Origin: JAHFRG01 sp036522275
GTDB lineage: Bacteria > Pseudomonadota > Gammaproteobacteria > Burkholderiales > JAHFRG01
NCBI GenBank assembly: GCA_036522275.1
Contig: DATDGC010000020.1
Coordinates: 40,652-104,651 of the forward strand
Direction of reading: 5' to 3'
Length of the DNA: 64,000 nt
Below are positions 24,240 through 32,191 of this stretch, piece by piece (positions within the stretch are counted from its first letter, which is position 1; the number at the start of each line of letters is the position of its first letter). Below the pieces are notes generated by a model. It was not told the DNA's origin and made no database searches. It worked only from the letters and a program-made list of their open reading frames with translations. The translations under genes were made by a program, and so were the position numbers.

Positions 24240-24917
24240 TTATTCGACCTCAATCGTACCGTTCACATTAACCGTAACTTGGCTGGTGCCGCCTTCCACA
24301 TTGGGCGCGGCAACTTCCTGTGCCGCTATACCGCGCGCAAGCACCGGGCGAGGATGAAACCCGCTGGTGTTAACGCTCATTCTGCGTATCTTGAATTCCC
24401 GTCCTTTGAGCGATTGTTTCACGATATCGGCGCGGCCGCGGAAATTGGAAATGGCTTCGGCAATCAACTCATTCTCCGCCTGCCGCCGGGCTTCAGGAGA
24501 TACCGTAAAGCCGAGATAAGAAAGCTGCAACGTAGACTGCAACTTGCCGATGAGATTGGAGAGGGCGCTGAAATCCTTGCTCTCGAGGCGAATTTCAGAG
24601 CGTACGCGCCACGCTTCCAGCAGCTTATTCTTGCCGTAAACCGGGTAAGTCTGATAGCCCTCAGTTCTCGCCTTAACGTTTTTTACATCCCCGGCCACTC
24701 GCAATGCTTCATTCACGATTTTATTCACTGAATTGGAGACCCGCGCGGGGTTCTCGCCGCTTTGCTCCACGTACAAGGATGCCGTCATCAAATCGTTCTG
24801 GATTTCTCGCTGCGCTTCAGCCTGCAAGTCCACTACGTTATAGCGCAGTGGCTCCTCAGCGGGATGCGCATTCCCCACTGCGGCGAGAAATAAATACGCA
24901 AGAAGAGCGGTTCTCAT
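24240..24917 (-). CDS. SIMPL (DUF541) domain periplasmic protein
   Basis: 225 aa with a signal peptide (AVGNAHPAE near residue 17) and one SIMPL domain: LQAEAQREIQNDLMTASLYVEQ, VRSEIRLESKDFSALSNLIG and a C-terminal beta-strand end (VTVNVNGTIEVE). Members are periplasmic or outer-membrane associated and of poorly known function. It lies 10 nt after mscL on the same strand, so they may be co-transcribed. Confidence 0.87.
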   Translation of the reverse strand: MRTALLAYLFLAAVGNAHPAEEPLRYNVVDLQAEAQREIQNDLMTASLYVEQSGENPARVSNSVNKIVNEALRVAGDVKNVKARTEGYQTYPVYGKNKLLEAWRVRSEIRLESKDFSALSNLIGKLQSTLQLSYLGFTVSPEARRQAENELIAEAISNFRGRADIVKQSLKGREFKIRRMSVNTSGFHPRPVLARGIAAQEVAAPNVEGGTSQVTVNVNGTIEVE

Positions 24918-24927
24918 GTTGCGATTT

Positions 24928-25368
24928 TTAAAGCTGCGAAGTGCAATTCGGGCAGCGCTTGGCCTTTATCGAGATGCTCGAAAAGCACTGCGGGCATTCC
25001 TTGGTGGCAGGCTTGGTTTGTTCCTGTTTTTTGACCTTGTTAATGGCGCGAATCAGCATAAACACCGCGAATGCCACAATCACAAAGCTCACCACCGCGT
25101 TAAGGAACTTGCCGTAGTTGATGGTGACCGCGCCGGCTTTCTGCGCTTCCGCCAGAGAAGCGTACGGCGCCGCCGCAGCCGCCCCTTGTTTGAGCACCAC
25201 AAAAAGATTGGAAAAATCCACATTGCCGAGAATCAGCCCGATGGGCGGCATGATGACGTCAGCCACCAGCGATTGCACGATGGCGCCGAAAGCTGCGCCG
25301 ATGATAATGCCCACCGCCATGTCCACCACGTTGCCGCGCATGGCGAATTCCTTGAACTCGTTAAGCAT
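24928..25368 (-). CDS. mscL: Large-conductance mechanosensitive channel
   Basis: 146-aa MscL: N-terminal FKEFAMRGNVVDMAVGIIIGAAFG (helix TM1 lining the pore), the periplasmic loop, TM2 (VVSFVIVAFAVFMLIRAINK) and a cytoplasmic tail. The tail ends in a CPQC...CPNC zinc-ribbon-like quartet (residues ~129-142), an extension often seen in this family. It opens under osmotic downshock, which complements the osmoprotectant importer earlier in the window. The inverted-repeat element begins 24 nt upstream of the start. Confidence 0.95.
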   Translation of the reverse strand: MLNEFKEFAMRGNVVDMAVGIIIGAAFGAIVQSLVADVIMPPIGLILGNVDFSNLFVVLKQGAAAAAPYASLAEAQKAGAVTINYGKFLNAVVSFVIVAFAVFMLIRAINKVKKQEQTKPATKECPQCFSSISIKAKRCPNCTSQL

Positions 25369-25392
25369 GGCTTACCTCCCGTAAAGTCAAAG

Positions 25393-25793
25393 GGAACCTC
25401 TGATTAAGTCCTCCACGGATTGCGTTGCTGGCAAAATGTGGATGGATGCGAGGCGCGCGACGAAGGTCGTAGCCTGGACTACGAAGCCAAGGAGCGCAAC
25501 GACGCAGACGCCGCATTTTGCCGCAACCCAGATGGGACGGCTGCCGCGACACGGTCAGCGAAGCTTGGGGTGCGGGAGCGGCAGCATGAGCGCCCCGTTC
25601 CACAATGTTTCTTGCGGTAGCTTGCGCCCCTTCCCGCTCCACGCTGTGCGAGACCGAGTCCGGGGCGCCTTTCCGGGCGGTCTGCTTTGTCGCTCGGCTT
25701 GCCAAGGGTGGTGGCCATTGGCTGCGCCTCGCTTCGCGCATCCCATCCAGGAAAGCGGCCGTCGCAACTGCGAGGGACTTAATCAGAGGTTCC
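25393..25793. mobile_element. Composite MITE-like element (401 bp, 19-bp terminal inverted repeats)
   Basis: GGAACCTCTGATTAAGTCC at 25393-25411 is repeated as its exact complement at 25775-25793. Inside are a hairpin core (25424-25527, inner stem 25468-25472/25479-25483) related to that of the 21109-21377 element, a copy of R2, and ~100 bp without recognised features. There is no transposase frame and no clear target duplication. It fills most of the 464-base gap between mscL and the Rho_N gene. Confidence 0.75.
25539..25669 (-). repeat. Dispersed repeat R2, copy 2
   Basis: The minus strand matches 774-905 closely over ~130 bp (shared GGGAAGGGGCGCAAGCT and GCTGCCGCTCCCGCACC). It lies inside the 401-bp inverted-repeat element. 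Confidence 0.8.
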
Positions 25794-25832
25794 ATAGCAT
25801 TCATTACTTGCAGTGCTAATGAATTTTAAGCG

Positions 25833-26156
25833 CTAAACGGTCGCCTTGTGAAGCGTTCTCTTCAAGCGATGAATCGTGCGCCGAATGTTTTTGAGCTGGG
25901 CATGGTCATGGGCAGCCAGAACCTCATCTCGTTTCTTCTTCAACTCCCGGATTTGGGTCTTGATTGCAGTTTTGTTGACCCCCACCACCTCATGATGCCC
26001 GTGCATGGCAATGTTCAGGGCCTTGCACAGGGCAACCAGCAGATGGTCTTTGTTTAGCTGGGAATAACCCTTCACCGCCTCGTGTTCGGTACCTTTGGCG
26101 ATTTCCCTGAGCTCCGCCACGGTTTTGCCTTTCAGCTCTTCAAAGGTGTAAGCCAT
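25833..26156 (-). CDS. Small Rho_N-domain (SAP-like) protein
   Basis: 107-aa protein. Residues 1-50 match the Rho termination factor N-terminal helix-extended-helix fold (FEELKGKTVAELREIAKG, LNKDHLLVALCKALNI), and a basic helical tail (IRELKKKRDEVLAAHDHAQ, IRRTIHRLKRTLHK) follows. A role in nucleic acid binding is likely but unproven. A strong AGGAGG lies 10 nt before the ATG. It stands alone between an inverted-repeat element and the repeat before metH. Confidence 0.82.
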   Translation of the reverse strand: MAYTFEELKGKTVAELREIAKGTEHEAVKGYSQLNKDHLLVALCKALNIAMHGHHEVVGVNKTAIKTQIRELKKKRDEVLAAHDHAQLKNIRRTIHRLKRTLHKATV

Positions 26157-26343
26157 AGCTTTGATCCTCCTTACTAAATATCTTGACGTGATACTCCAAG
26201 TGATGATGGTAATCTTAAATCGGCTCTAATCCCATTATTTGCCTTACCCCTTCTGAGCCGCCAAGCGACGAAGTCAAATCGGGGGCTGCCGCAATTATGT
26301 CCCCATCTGCGGCGCTGAGGTTTGGAAGGCAAGTTGGGGGATT

Positions 26344-26555
26344 CCGGCGAGCACTGTCTGAGCACGTGGCTGCAAAGCGGATCGTGCGAGTTGCGCAGCC
26401 GCCCAACTTGCCAACAAACCGAAGGAAGCCCTGAGCCAACGAAGGGCCGGCGCAGCGGGGCGGCTTTCTCTTTGGTTACTTTCGCTTGGCCGCGCAAGAG
26501 AAAGTAACCGGCTGTCGGGCCGCCCCCGACACAAACCACCAGCCGCCGGGCTGCC
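26344..26555 (-). repeat. Dispersed repeat R1, copy 2
   Basis: On the minus strand it carries the same ordered blocks as 595-775, including the palindrome at 26474-26509 (arms identical except for one position). It ends 6 bp from the metH stop codon. The remaining gap 26157-26343 shows nothing recognisable apart from the Rho_N ribosome site. Confidence 0.8.
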
Positions 26556-26560
26556 ACCGG

Positions 26561-29500
26561 CTAATTATCATATCCTAAGATCGGCGCGAGCCATTTTTCC
26601 GTCTCGGCCAGACTCATTCCTTTGCGGCGCGCATAGTCATCGGCCTGGTCCTTGCCGATTTTGCCTACTGCAAAATAGCCGGACTCAGGATGAGAGAAAT
26701 AAAAGCCGCTCACGGCTGCGGCCGGCAGCATGGCGAAACTTTCGGTAAGCGTAATCCCGACTTCCGGCGCTTGCAACAGGTCAAATAACGCCCCTTTTTC
26801 GGTGTGGTCCGGGCATGCGGGATAGCCGGGCGCGGGGCGGATGCCGCGGTATTTCTCCGCAACCAGCGCTTCACTGTCCAGGTTCTCATCCGGCGCATAA
26901 CCCCAGAACTCGCGCCGCACGCGCAGGTGCATGTGCTCAGCAAAAGATTCGGCAAGCCGGTCGGCGAGCGCTTTCAGCATGATGGCGTTGTAATCATCGT
27001 GCTTCTCTTCATACGCTATGACTCGCGCATCGATGCCGATGCCCGCGGTAACCGCAAAGGCGCCGATGTAATCCTTCACTCCGGAATCCCTGGGTGCGAT
27101 GAAATCGGCGAGGCACTGGTTGAGATTGCCTTGCGGCTTGACATTCTGCTGGCGCAGGTTGTGAAAAGTCATCGCCACTTTGGCGCGCGATTCGTCGGCA
27201 TAAATCTCGATGTCGTCGCTGTTCACCAAGTTGGCGGGGAACAAGCCAATCACCGCATTGGCTTTGAGCCATTTTTCCTCGATGATGAGCTTCAGCATCG
27301 CTTGCGCGTCCTGGAAAAGATTGCGCGCGGCTTCGCCAACGACTTCATCCTGCAAAATCGCCGGGTAGCGGCCCGAGAGTTCCCAGGTCTGGAAAAACGG
27401 CGTCCAGTCTATGCAGGACACAAGCTCCCGCAAAGGATAGTCCTTAAACGCTTTTAAACCGATGAAGCCTGGTTTTGGCGGCACGTAATGCTTCCATTCT
27501 GTTTTCAGGCCGTTTTTTCTCGTCTCAACGAGCTTGTGCAGCGGCTGGCCTTTCTTTTCCCTGTGTTGCACGCGCACCTTTTCATATTCCTGCTTGATGC
27601 CTTCAATGTAGCCGTTGCGCTGCTCATCGGAGAGCAGCTTGCTGCACACGCCCACGCTGCGCGAAGCATCCGGCACCCAGATGGTGGCCCCCTGGTAGCC
27701 GGGTTCTATTTTCACCGCGGTATGCACCCGCGAAGTGGTTGCCCCGCCGATCAACAGCGGGATGGTGAAGCCTTCGCGCTGCATCTCCTTCGCTACATGT
27801 ACCATTTCTTCCAGCGAAGGTGTAATCAATCCTGACAGCCCGATGATATCGGCCTGCTCGTCGCGCGCGGTCTGCAGGATTTTGGCGCAAGGCGCCATCA
27901 CCCCGAGATTAATCACCTCGTAGTTATTACATTGGAGCACCACGGAGACGATGTTCTTGCCGATGTCATGCACATCGCCCTTAACCGTGGCAATCACAAT
28001 CTTGCCTTTGGGCTTTTGCGCTTCGCCTGATTTCCGCTTTTCCGCTTCGATGTAAGGCACGAGATGGGCCACCGCGCGCTTCATCACCCGCGCCGATTTC
28101 ACGACTTGCGGCAAAAACATTTTGCCCGATCCGAACAAATCGCCCACCACATTCATACCGTCCATCAGCGGCCCTTCTATCACCTGGATCGGGCGTTGGT
28201 ATTTACTGCGCGCTTCCTCGGTGTCCTCGATAATGTAAGCGTCAATGCCTTTCACCAGCGCGTGGGTGAGCCGCTCCCCGACGCTGCCTTTGCGCCACGA
28301 CAAATCTTCAATGGCGGTCTTCGCCTGTCCTTCCACGGTCTCGGCGAATCGCACCAGGCGCTCCGCTGCATCCGGACGGCGGTTCAACACAATATCCTCG
28401 ACCCGCTCCAGCAGATCTTTGGGAATTTCCTCGTACACGCCAAGTTGTCCGGCGTTGACGATGCCCATTGTCATGCCCGCCTTGACCGCGTGATACAGAA
28501 ACACGGTATGTATCGCCTCGCGCACCGCGTCATTGCCGCGAAAGGAAAACGAGACGTTGGACACGCCGCCGCTCACCTTGGCGTGCGGCAGCGCGCGTTT
28601 GATGGCGCGCGTTGCTTCGAGGTAGTCCACGCCGTAATTGCTGTGCTCTTCAATCCCGGTGGCAATCGCGAAAATGTTGGGGTCAAAAATGATGTCTTCG
28701 GGCGCGAAGCCGGCCTCTTTCAACAGCAGATGATACGAGCGCGTGCAGATTTCGATTTTGCGCGCGAGCGTATCCGCCTGGCCTTTCTCATCGAAAGCCA
28801 TCACCACCACGGCGGCGCCGTAGCGCCGCGCGAGACGCGCGTGCTTGATGAATTCCGCTTCGCCTTCTTTCATGCTGATGGAATTCACCACACACCTGCC
28901 CTGCACGCATTTCAGGCCCGCTTCAATCGCTTCCCATTTCGAGGAATCAATCATCACCGGCTCCCGCGAGATGTCGGGCTCGGAGGCAATGAGGTTCAAA
29001 AACTTCGCCATCGCCTGTTTGGAATCAAGCATCGCCTCGTCCATATTCACGTCGATCATCTGCGCGCCGTTTACCACCTGTTGCCGCGCCACGCTCAGCG
29101 CTTCCCCATAGTTGCCATTAAGAATCAGCCGCGCGAAGGCTTTGGAGCCGGTGACATTGGTGCGCTCGCCGATGTTGACGAACAGCGAATCATCGCCGAT
29201 GTTGAGCGGTTCCAGTCCTGACAGGCGCAGTATTTTCTTGATATTCGGCACCACGCGCGGTGGAATGCCCTGCACCGCGGCATGAATCGCTTTGATATGC
29301 GCGGGAGTGGTGCCGCAGCAGCCGCCGACGATGTTGATAAAGCCGCTTTGCGCGAATTCCTTCAGGAAACCGGCGGTATCTTCCGGTCCTTCCGGAAAAC
29401 CCGTAGGAGAAAGCGGATCGGGAAGACCGGCATTAGGATAGGCGCAGACATATGTGTCGGCAATATTCGACAATTCTTCGATATACGGGCGCATCAGTTT

Positions 29501-30298
29501 TGCGCCGAGAGCGCAGTTAAGCCCGATGGAAAGCGGCTGCGCGTGACGCACCGAGTTCCAGAAGGCCTCGGTGGTTTGCCCGGTAAGCGTGCGTCCGGAT
29601 TGGTCGGTGATGGTGCCTGAAATCATCACCGGCACGCGGCACCGACCCGCCTGCGGGCCGATGACTTTGTTGCCTGCTTCGGCGGCTTCCAGCTCTTCGA
29701 AAACCGTCTCAACAGCGAAAATCGCCGCTTTGGCGTTGAGGGTGTCGAAAATGGTTTCAAGCAAGAGAATGTCCACACCGCCGTCGAGCAGGCCGCGCAC
29801 GGCTTCGCTATAAGCCGCGACCAGAGCGTCAAACGTGATGTTGCGGAAACCCGGATCGTTGACATCCGGTGAAATCGAGGCGGTCTTGTTGGTGGGTCCC
29901 AAAGCGCCTGCGACAAAGCGCGGCTGGTCCGGTGCTTTGGCGGTGAATTCATCCGCCAATTCGCGTGCGAGTTTGGCCGCGCTCAAATTCAACTCGTAAA
30001 CCAGATGCTCCAGGTGGTAATCCGCCTGCGACGGCGCATTGGAATTGAAGGTGTTGGTCTCGATGATGTCCGCCCCCGCTTGCAGGTACGCGCAATGAAT
30101 ATCGCGGACAATCCGCGGCTGGGTGAGCGTGAGCAAATCGTTGTTGCCTTTGAGGTCGTGCGGAAAATCGGCAAAGCGGCTCCCCCGATAATCGCTTTCT
30201 CCGAGCTTGTGGCTCTGGATCATCGTGCCCATGGCGCCATCCAGAATCAGGATGCGCTGTCTAAGCAATTGTTCGAGTAGTGAAGCGCGCGTCTGCAT
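26561..30298 (-). CDS. metH: Cobalamin-dependent methionine synthase
   Basis: 1245-aa enzyme that methylates homocysteine from methyltetrahydrofolate through methylcobalamin. Four modules are visible: homocysteine domain (start to ~335, zinc ligands in GGCCGTTPAHI), pterin domain (~360-620, FVNIGERTNVTGSKAF), cobalamin domain with DVHDIGKNI (the DxHxxG axial ligand), and SAM-binding reactivation domain (~920-1245, RPAPGYPACPDH). Length is typical. The 5' leader carries a SAM-II riboswitch with a terminator, so expression should fall when SAM is abundant. Confidence 0.97.
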   Translation of the reverse strand: MQTRASLLEQLLRQRILILDGAMGTMIQSHKLGESDYRGSRFADFPHDLKGNNDLLTLTQPRIVRDIHCAYLQAGADIIETNTFNSNAPSQADYHLEHLVYELNLSAAKLARELADEFTAKAPDQPRFVAGALGPTNKTASISPDVNDPGFRNITFDALVAAYSEAVRGLLDGGVDILLLETIFDTLNAKAAIFAVETVFEELEAAEAGNKVIGPQAGRCRVPVMISGTITDQSGRTLTGQTTEAFWNSVRHAQPLSIGLNCALGAKLMRPYIEELSNIADTYVCAYPNAGLPDPLSPTGFPEGPEDTAGFLKEFAQSGFINIVGGCCGTTPAHIKAIHAAVQGIPPRVVPNIKKILRLSGLEPLNIGDDSLFVNIGERTNVTGSKAFARLILNGNYGEALSVARQQVVNGAQMIDVNMDEAMLDSKQAMAKFLNLIASEPDISREPVMIDSSKWEAIEAGLKCVQGRCVVNSISMKEGEAEFIKHARLARRYGAAVVVMAFDEKGQADTLARKIEICTRSYHLLLKEAGFAPEDIIFDPNIFAIATGIEEHSNYGVDYLEATRAIKRALPHAKVSGGVSNVSFSFRGNDAVREAIHTVFLYHAVKAGMTMGIVNAGQLGVYEEIPKDLLERVEDIVLNRRPDAAERLVRFAETVEGQAKTAIEDLSWRKGSVGERLTHALVKGIDAYIIEDTEEARSKYQRPIQVIEGPLMDGMNVVGDLFGSGKMFLPQVVKSARVMKRAVAHLVPYIEAEKRKSGEAQKPKGKIVIATVKGDVHDIGKNIVSVVLQCNNYEVINLGVMAPCAKILQTARDEQADIIGLSGLITPSLEEMVHVAKEMQREGFTIPLLIGGATTSRVHTAVKIEPGYQGATIWVPDASRSVGVCSKLLSDEQRNGYIEGIKQEYEKVRVQHREKKGQPLHKLVETRKNGLKTEWKHYVPPKPGFIGLKAFKDYPLRELVSCIDWTPFFQTWELSGRYPAILQDEVVGEAARNLFQDAQAMLKLIIEEKWLKANAVIGLFPANLVNSDDIEIYADESRAKVAMTFHNLRQQNVKPQGNLNQCLADFIAPRDSGVKDYIGAFAVTAGIGIDARVIAYEEKHDDYNAIMLKALADRLAESFAEHMHLRVRREFWGYAPDENLDSEALVAEKYRGIRPAPGYPACPDHTEKGALFDLLQAPEVGITLTESFAMLPAAAVSGFYFSHPESGYFAVGKIGKDQADDYARRKGMSLAETEKWLAPILGYDN

Positions 30299-30326
30299 GA
30301 TAAAATTCGTCGCAATAAAAACAAAA

Positions 30327-30354
30327 AACCCGTGCTGCTTAACGCGGACGGGTT
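30327..30354 (-). terminator. Intrinsic terminator in the metH leader
   Basis: Minus strand AACCCGT (30354-30348) pairs with ACGGGTT (30333-30327), followed by TTTTGTTTTT. It lies between the SAM-II aptamer and metH. The loop contains AGCAG, able to pair with CTGCT at the 3' end of the aptamer, a possible switching partner. Confidence 0.75.
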
Positions 30355-30362
30355 GTGTCTCG

Positions 30363-30412
30363 CTTTAGCAGTATTTGTTAAGCGCCCGCAAGCTGAAATC
30401 AAATCGGCGCAG
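30363..30412 (-). ncRNA. SAM-II (SAM-alpha) riboswitch upstream of metH
   Basis: Minus strand P1 arms GCGCC and GGCGC enclose GATTTGATTTCAGCTTGCG. These are followed by TTAACAAATACTGCTAAA, matching the SAM-II consensus loop GAUUU...UUGC and the 3' pseudoknot strand AUAAAU..AGCUAAA. The loop is 2 nt longer than in the metX copy. It senses S-adenosylmethionine; the terminator downstream suggests transcriptional control. Confidence 0.87.
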
Positions 30413-30422
30413 TTAGGGCAAC

Positions 30423-30451
30423 AAATTACCTTGTAGTCTCGGCCTTGTCAA
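30423..30451 (-). promoter_or_regulatory. Promoter of the metH riboswitch leader
   Basis: TTGACA (30451-30446), 17 nt, TAATTT (30428-30423) on the minus strand, placing the start of transcription just before the aptamer. Confidence 0.7.
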
Positions 30452-30464
30452 CTTTCATTAAGTT

Positions 30465-31520
30465 TCAGGCAAGACTGACGCCCAGCAATTTGCCGATCAG
30501 GTAGGTTGCGCCTCCGGCTGCGGCGCCAATGACCAGCATGCGCGAACCGCTGAAAAGCGCGTGGCGGCCGGTGAAGAGGCTCAATACCGCGCCGACGATG
30601 AAGAGCGAGACCGCGCTGAGCACAATGGAAAGGAAAAGACTTTTGTCGCCGGCGGCAAACAGAAAAGGCAAAACCGGAATGGCGCTGCCGAAAGCAAAAG
30701 AAAAGAAAGAAGACAGCGCAGCGCCGCGAGGCGAGCCGAGATCTTCCGGATTGAGCCCCAGTTCTTCGCGTGCCAGCGTATCCAGCGCTTTCTCCGGATC
30801 GGTCAAAACGCCTTCCGCGAGGCGTTGCGCTTCGCTTTTCGGTAAGCCGCGCGCCTCGTAAATCAGCGCAAGTTCCGCCGCTTCCTCCTCAGGATATTGC
30901 TCGAGCTCTTCGCGCTCAAGCCCGATTTGGTACTCATACATTTCGCGCTGTGAGCGTACCGAAACATATTCCCCGGCCGCCATGGAAAACGCTCCGGCAA
31001 GCAGCCCTGCAATACCTGAAAGCAGGACCACGGCATTATCCGCGGTCGCACCCGCCACCCCCAAAATCAGGCTGGCGTTCGACACCAGGCCGTCATTCAC
31101 GCCGAACACCGCGGCACGCAGATTTCCGCCGCTTCCCACCCCGCGATGGCGGCGGCCGACTTCTTCGAGGCTCAGCGGCATCGCATGGCCGGGTTCATCC
31201 TTGGTGTAAAGCGACATGCCTCGCACTTTCATCGCCGCAAGCGCCGGGCGCATGCGGCGCGGACCTAATAACTTCAGGAGAAAAGCGACCACCCGCGTAC
31301 GCAGATCGGGCGTGTATCCTTGCGGGACGTTGACGTTATCGCCGCCGTCGCGGATTATTTGCGCCCAAATCAGCGCCTGCTTTTCGGCAGCGTCCGCAAG
31401 TTCCAGAAAAAGCGCCTGGCGAGAACTCCCCGCTTCAGCTGCGGCCACTAAACGATAAAGATGGGCGGAGCGCTTTTCCTCGCGCCAGTTTTCTACAACA
31501 CCCGCGGCGTTCTTGGCCAT
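30465..31520 (-). CDS. VIT1/CCC1 family transporter with N-terminal ferritin-like domain
   Basis: 351 aa. The N-terminal ~100 residues are a rubrerythrin/ferritin-like helical bundle (EEKRSAHLYRLVAAAE, ELADAAEKQALIWAQII). The remainder is a VIT1/CCC1 membrane protein (FGVNDGLVSNASLILGVAG, AGAFSMAAGEYVSVRSQRE, a Glu-rich cytoplasmic helix, then three more membrane segments). VIT proteins move Fe2+ or Mn2+ out of the cytoplasm; the ferritin-like module may deliver metal or sense peroxide. It follows the MalM-like gene directly. Confidence 0.9.
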   Translation of the reverse strand: MAKNAAGVVENWREEKRSAHLYRLVAAAEAGSSRQALFLELADAAEKQALIWAQIIRDGGDNVNVPQGYTPDLRTRVVAFLLKLLGPRRMRPALAAMKVRGMSLYTKDEPGHAMPLSLEEVGRRHRGVGSGGNLRAAVFGVNDGLVSNASLILGVAGATADNAVVLLSGIAGLLAGAFSMAAGEYVSVRSQREMYEYQIGLEREELEQYPEEEAAELALIYEARGLPKSEAQRLAEGVLTDPEKALDTLAREELGLNPEDLGSPRGAALSSFFSFAFGSAIPVLPFLFAAGDKSLFLSIVLSAVSLFIVGAVLSLFTGRHALFSGSRMLVIGAAAGGATYLIGKLLGVSLA

Positions 31521-32153
31521 TTATTGTCTCCATGACGTCAGGTTCACTTGGAGCCGACCGATAGGCGCGTTTTGCACGGGATAATCATCCACTATCCACC
31601 CAATCGTTGCATTTTTGTTCACTTTCAGAAGCGTCGCCTGATTGAGCAAAGCTGTCGTGGTATAAATAACCATAAATCTTTCACCGGCTGCGCGCGGGTT
31701 CATGGCTATTTCCATCTCCAGCCAGGCGTGATTCATGCTATTACCCGAATTAATTGGAATCACAATACCGTTATCCACCTTTCGCGTGACATGATAGTCC
31801 GCATCGAGAAACATCACCACAGGACTGAATATGTACGGCTCTCCGGAGCGCTTTTCCTTGTCGACGAAATAACTGCTGACAATAACAAAATACGGTTTTG
31901 CTGCTACCGGCAGGCTGAAAGCCTTGAAATAGCTCTTGCCGCCATCGAACAGAAAGGCGGTGCTGCTGCGGTCTATCGTGGCGCTTTCGGTTGCACCAAG
32001 CTTGAGCGGCTGGAAATAAAACTGCTCGTAGCTCGCGCAGCACACCGCCGCTGTTTCGAGATCGCTTTTGACCGGATCCACAGGCTTATCCGATGCACAG
32101 GAAGATACCAAGACACACGCGAATAGCAGGATAATGAGCATTGTTTTTTTCAT
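31521..32153 (-). CDS. MalM-like outer-membrane lipoprotein
   Basis: 210 aa with a lipoprotein signal (VLVSSC, Cys19) and the MalM-type pattern CCASYEQFYFQPLKLG, IDRSSTAFLFDGGKSYFKAF and ANP-like C-terminal beta strands. In enterobacteria malM lies in the maltose operon, but no sugar genes are present here, so maltose is unlikely as substrate. Its stop is immediately followed by the VIT gene's start, so the two are probably co-expressed. Confidence 0.83.
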   Translation of the reverse strand: MKKTMLIILLFACVLVSSCASDKPVDPVKSDLETAAVCCASYEQFYFQPLKLGATESATIDRSSTAFLFDGGKSYFKAFSLPVAAKPYFVIVSSYFVDKEKRSGEPYIFSPVVMFLDADYHVTRKVDNGIVIPINSGNSMNHAWLEMEIAMNPRAAGERFMVIYTTTALLNQATLLKVNKNATIGWIVDDYPVQNAPIGRLQVNLTSWRQ

Positions 32154-32191
32154 AAGGCCAACTTTAGGGGGATATCAGGCTCGCAGTCAAA

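Noticed and set aside
25385..25800. Target-site duplication around the 401-bp element
   Set aside because: Flanks (AAAG and ATAG) do not match convincingly.
25420..25829. Open frames inside the 401-bp inverted-repeat element
   Set aside because: They cover hairpin and R2 sequence and run on both strands; none resembles a transposase or other protein.
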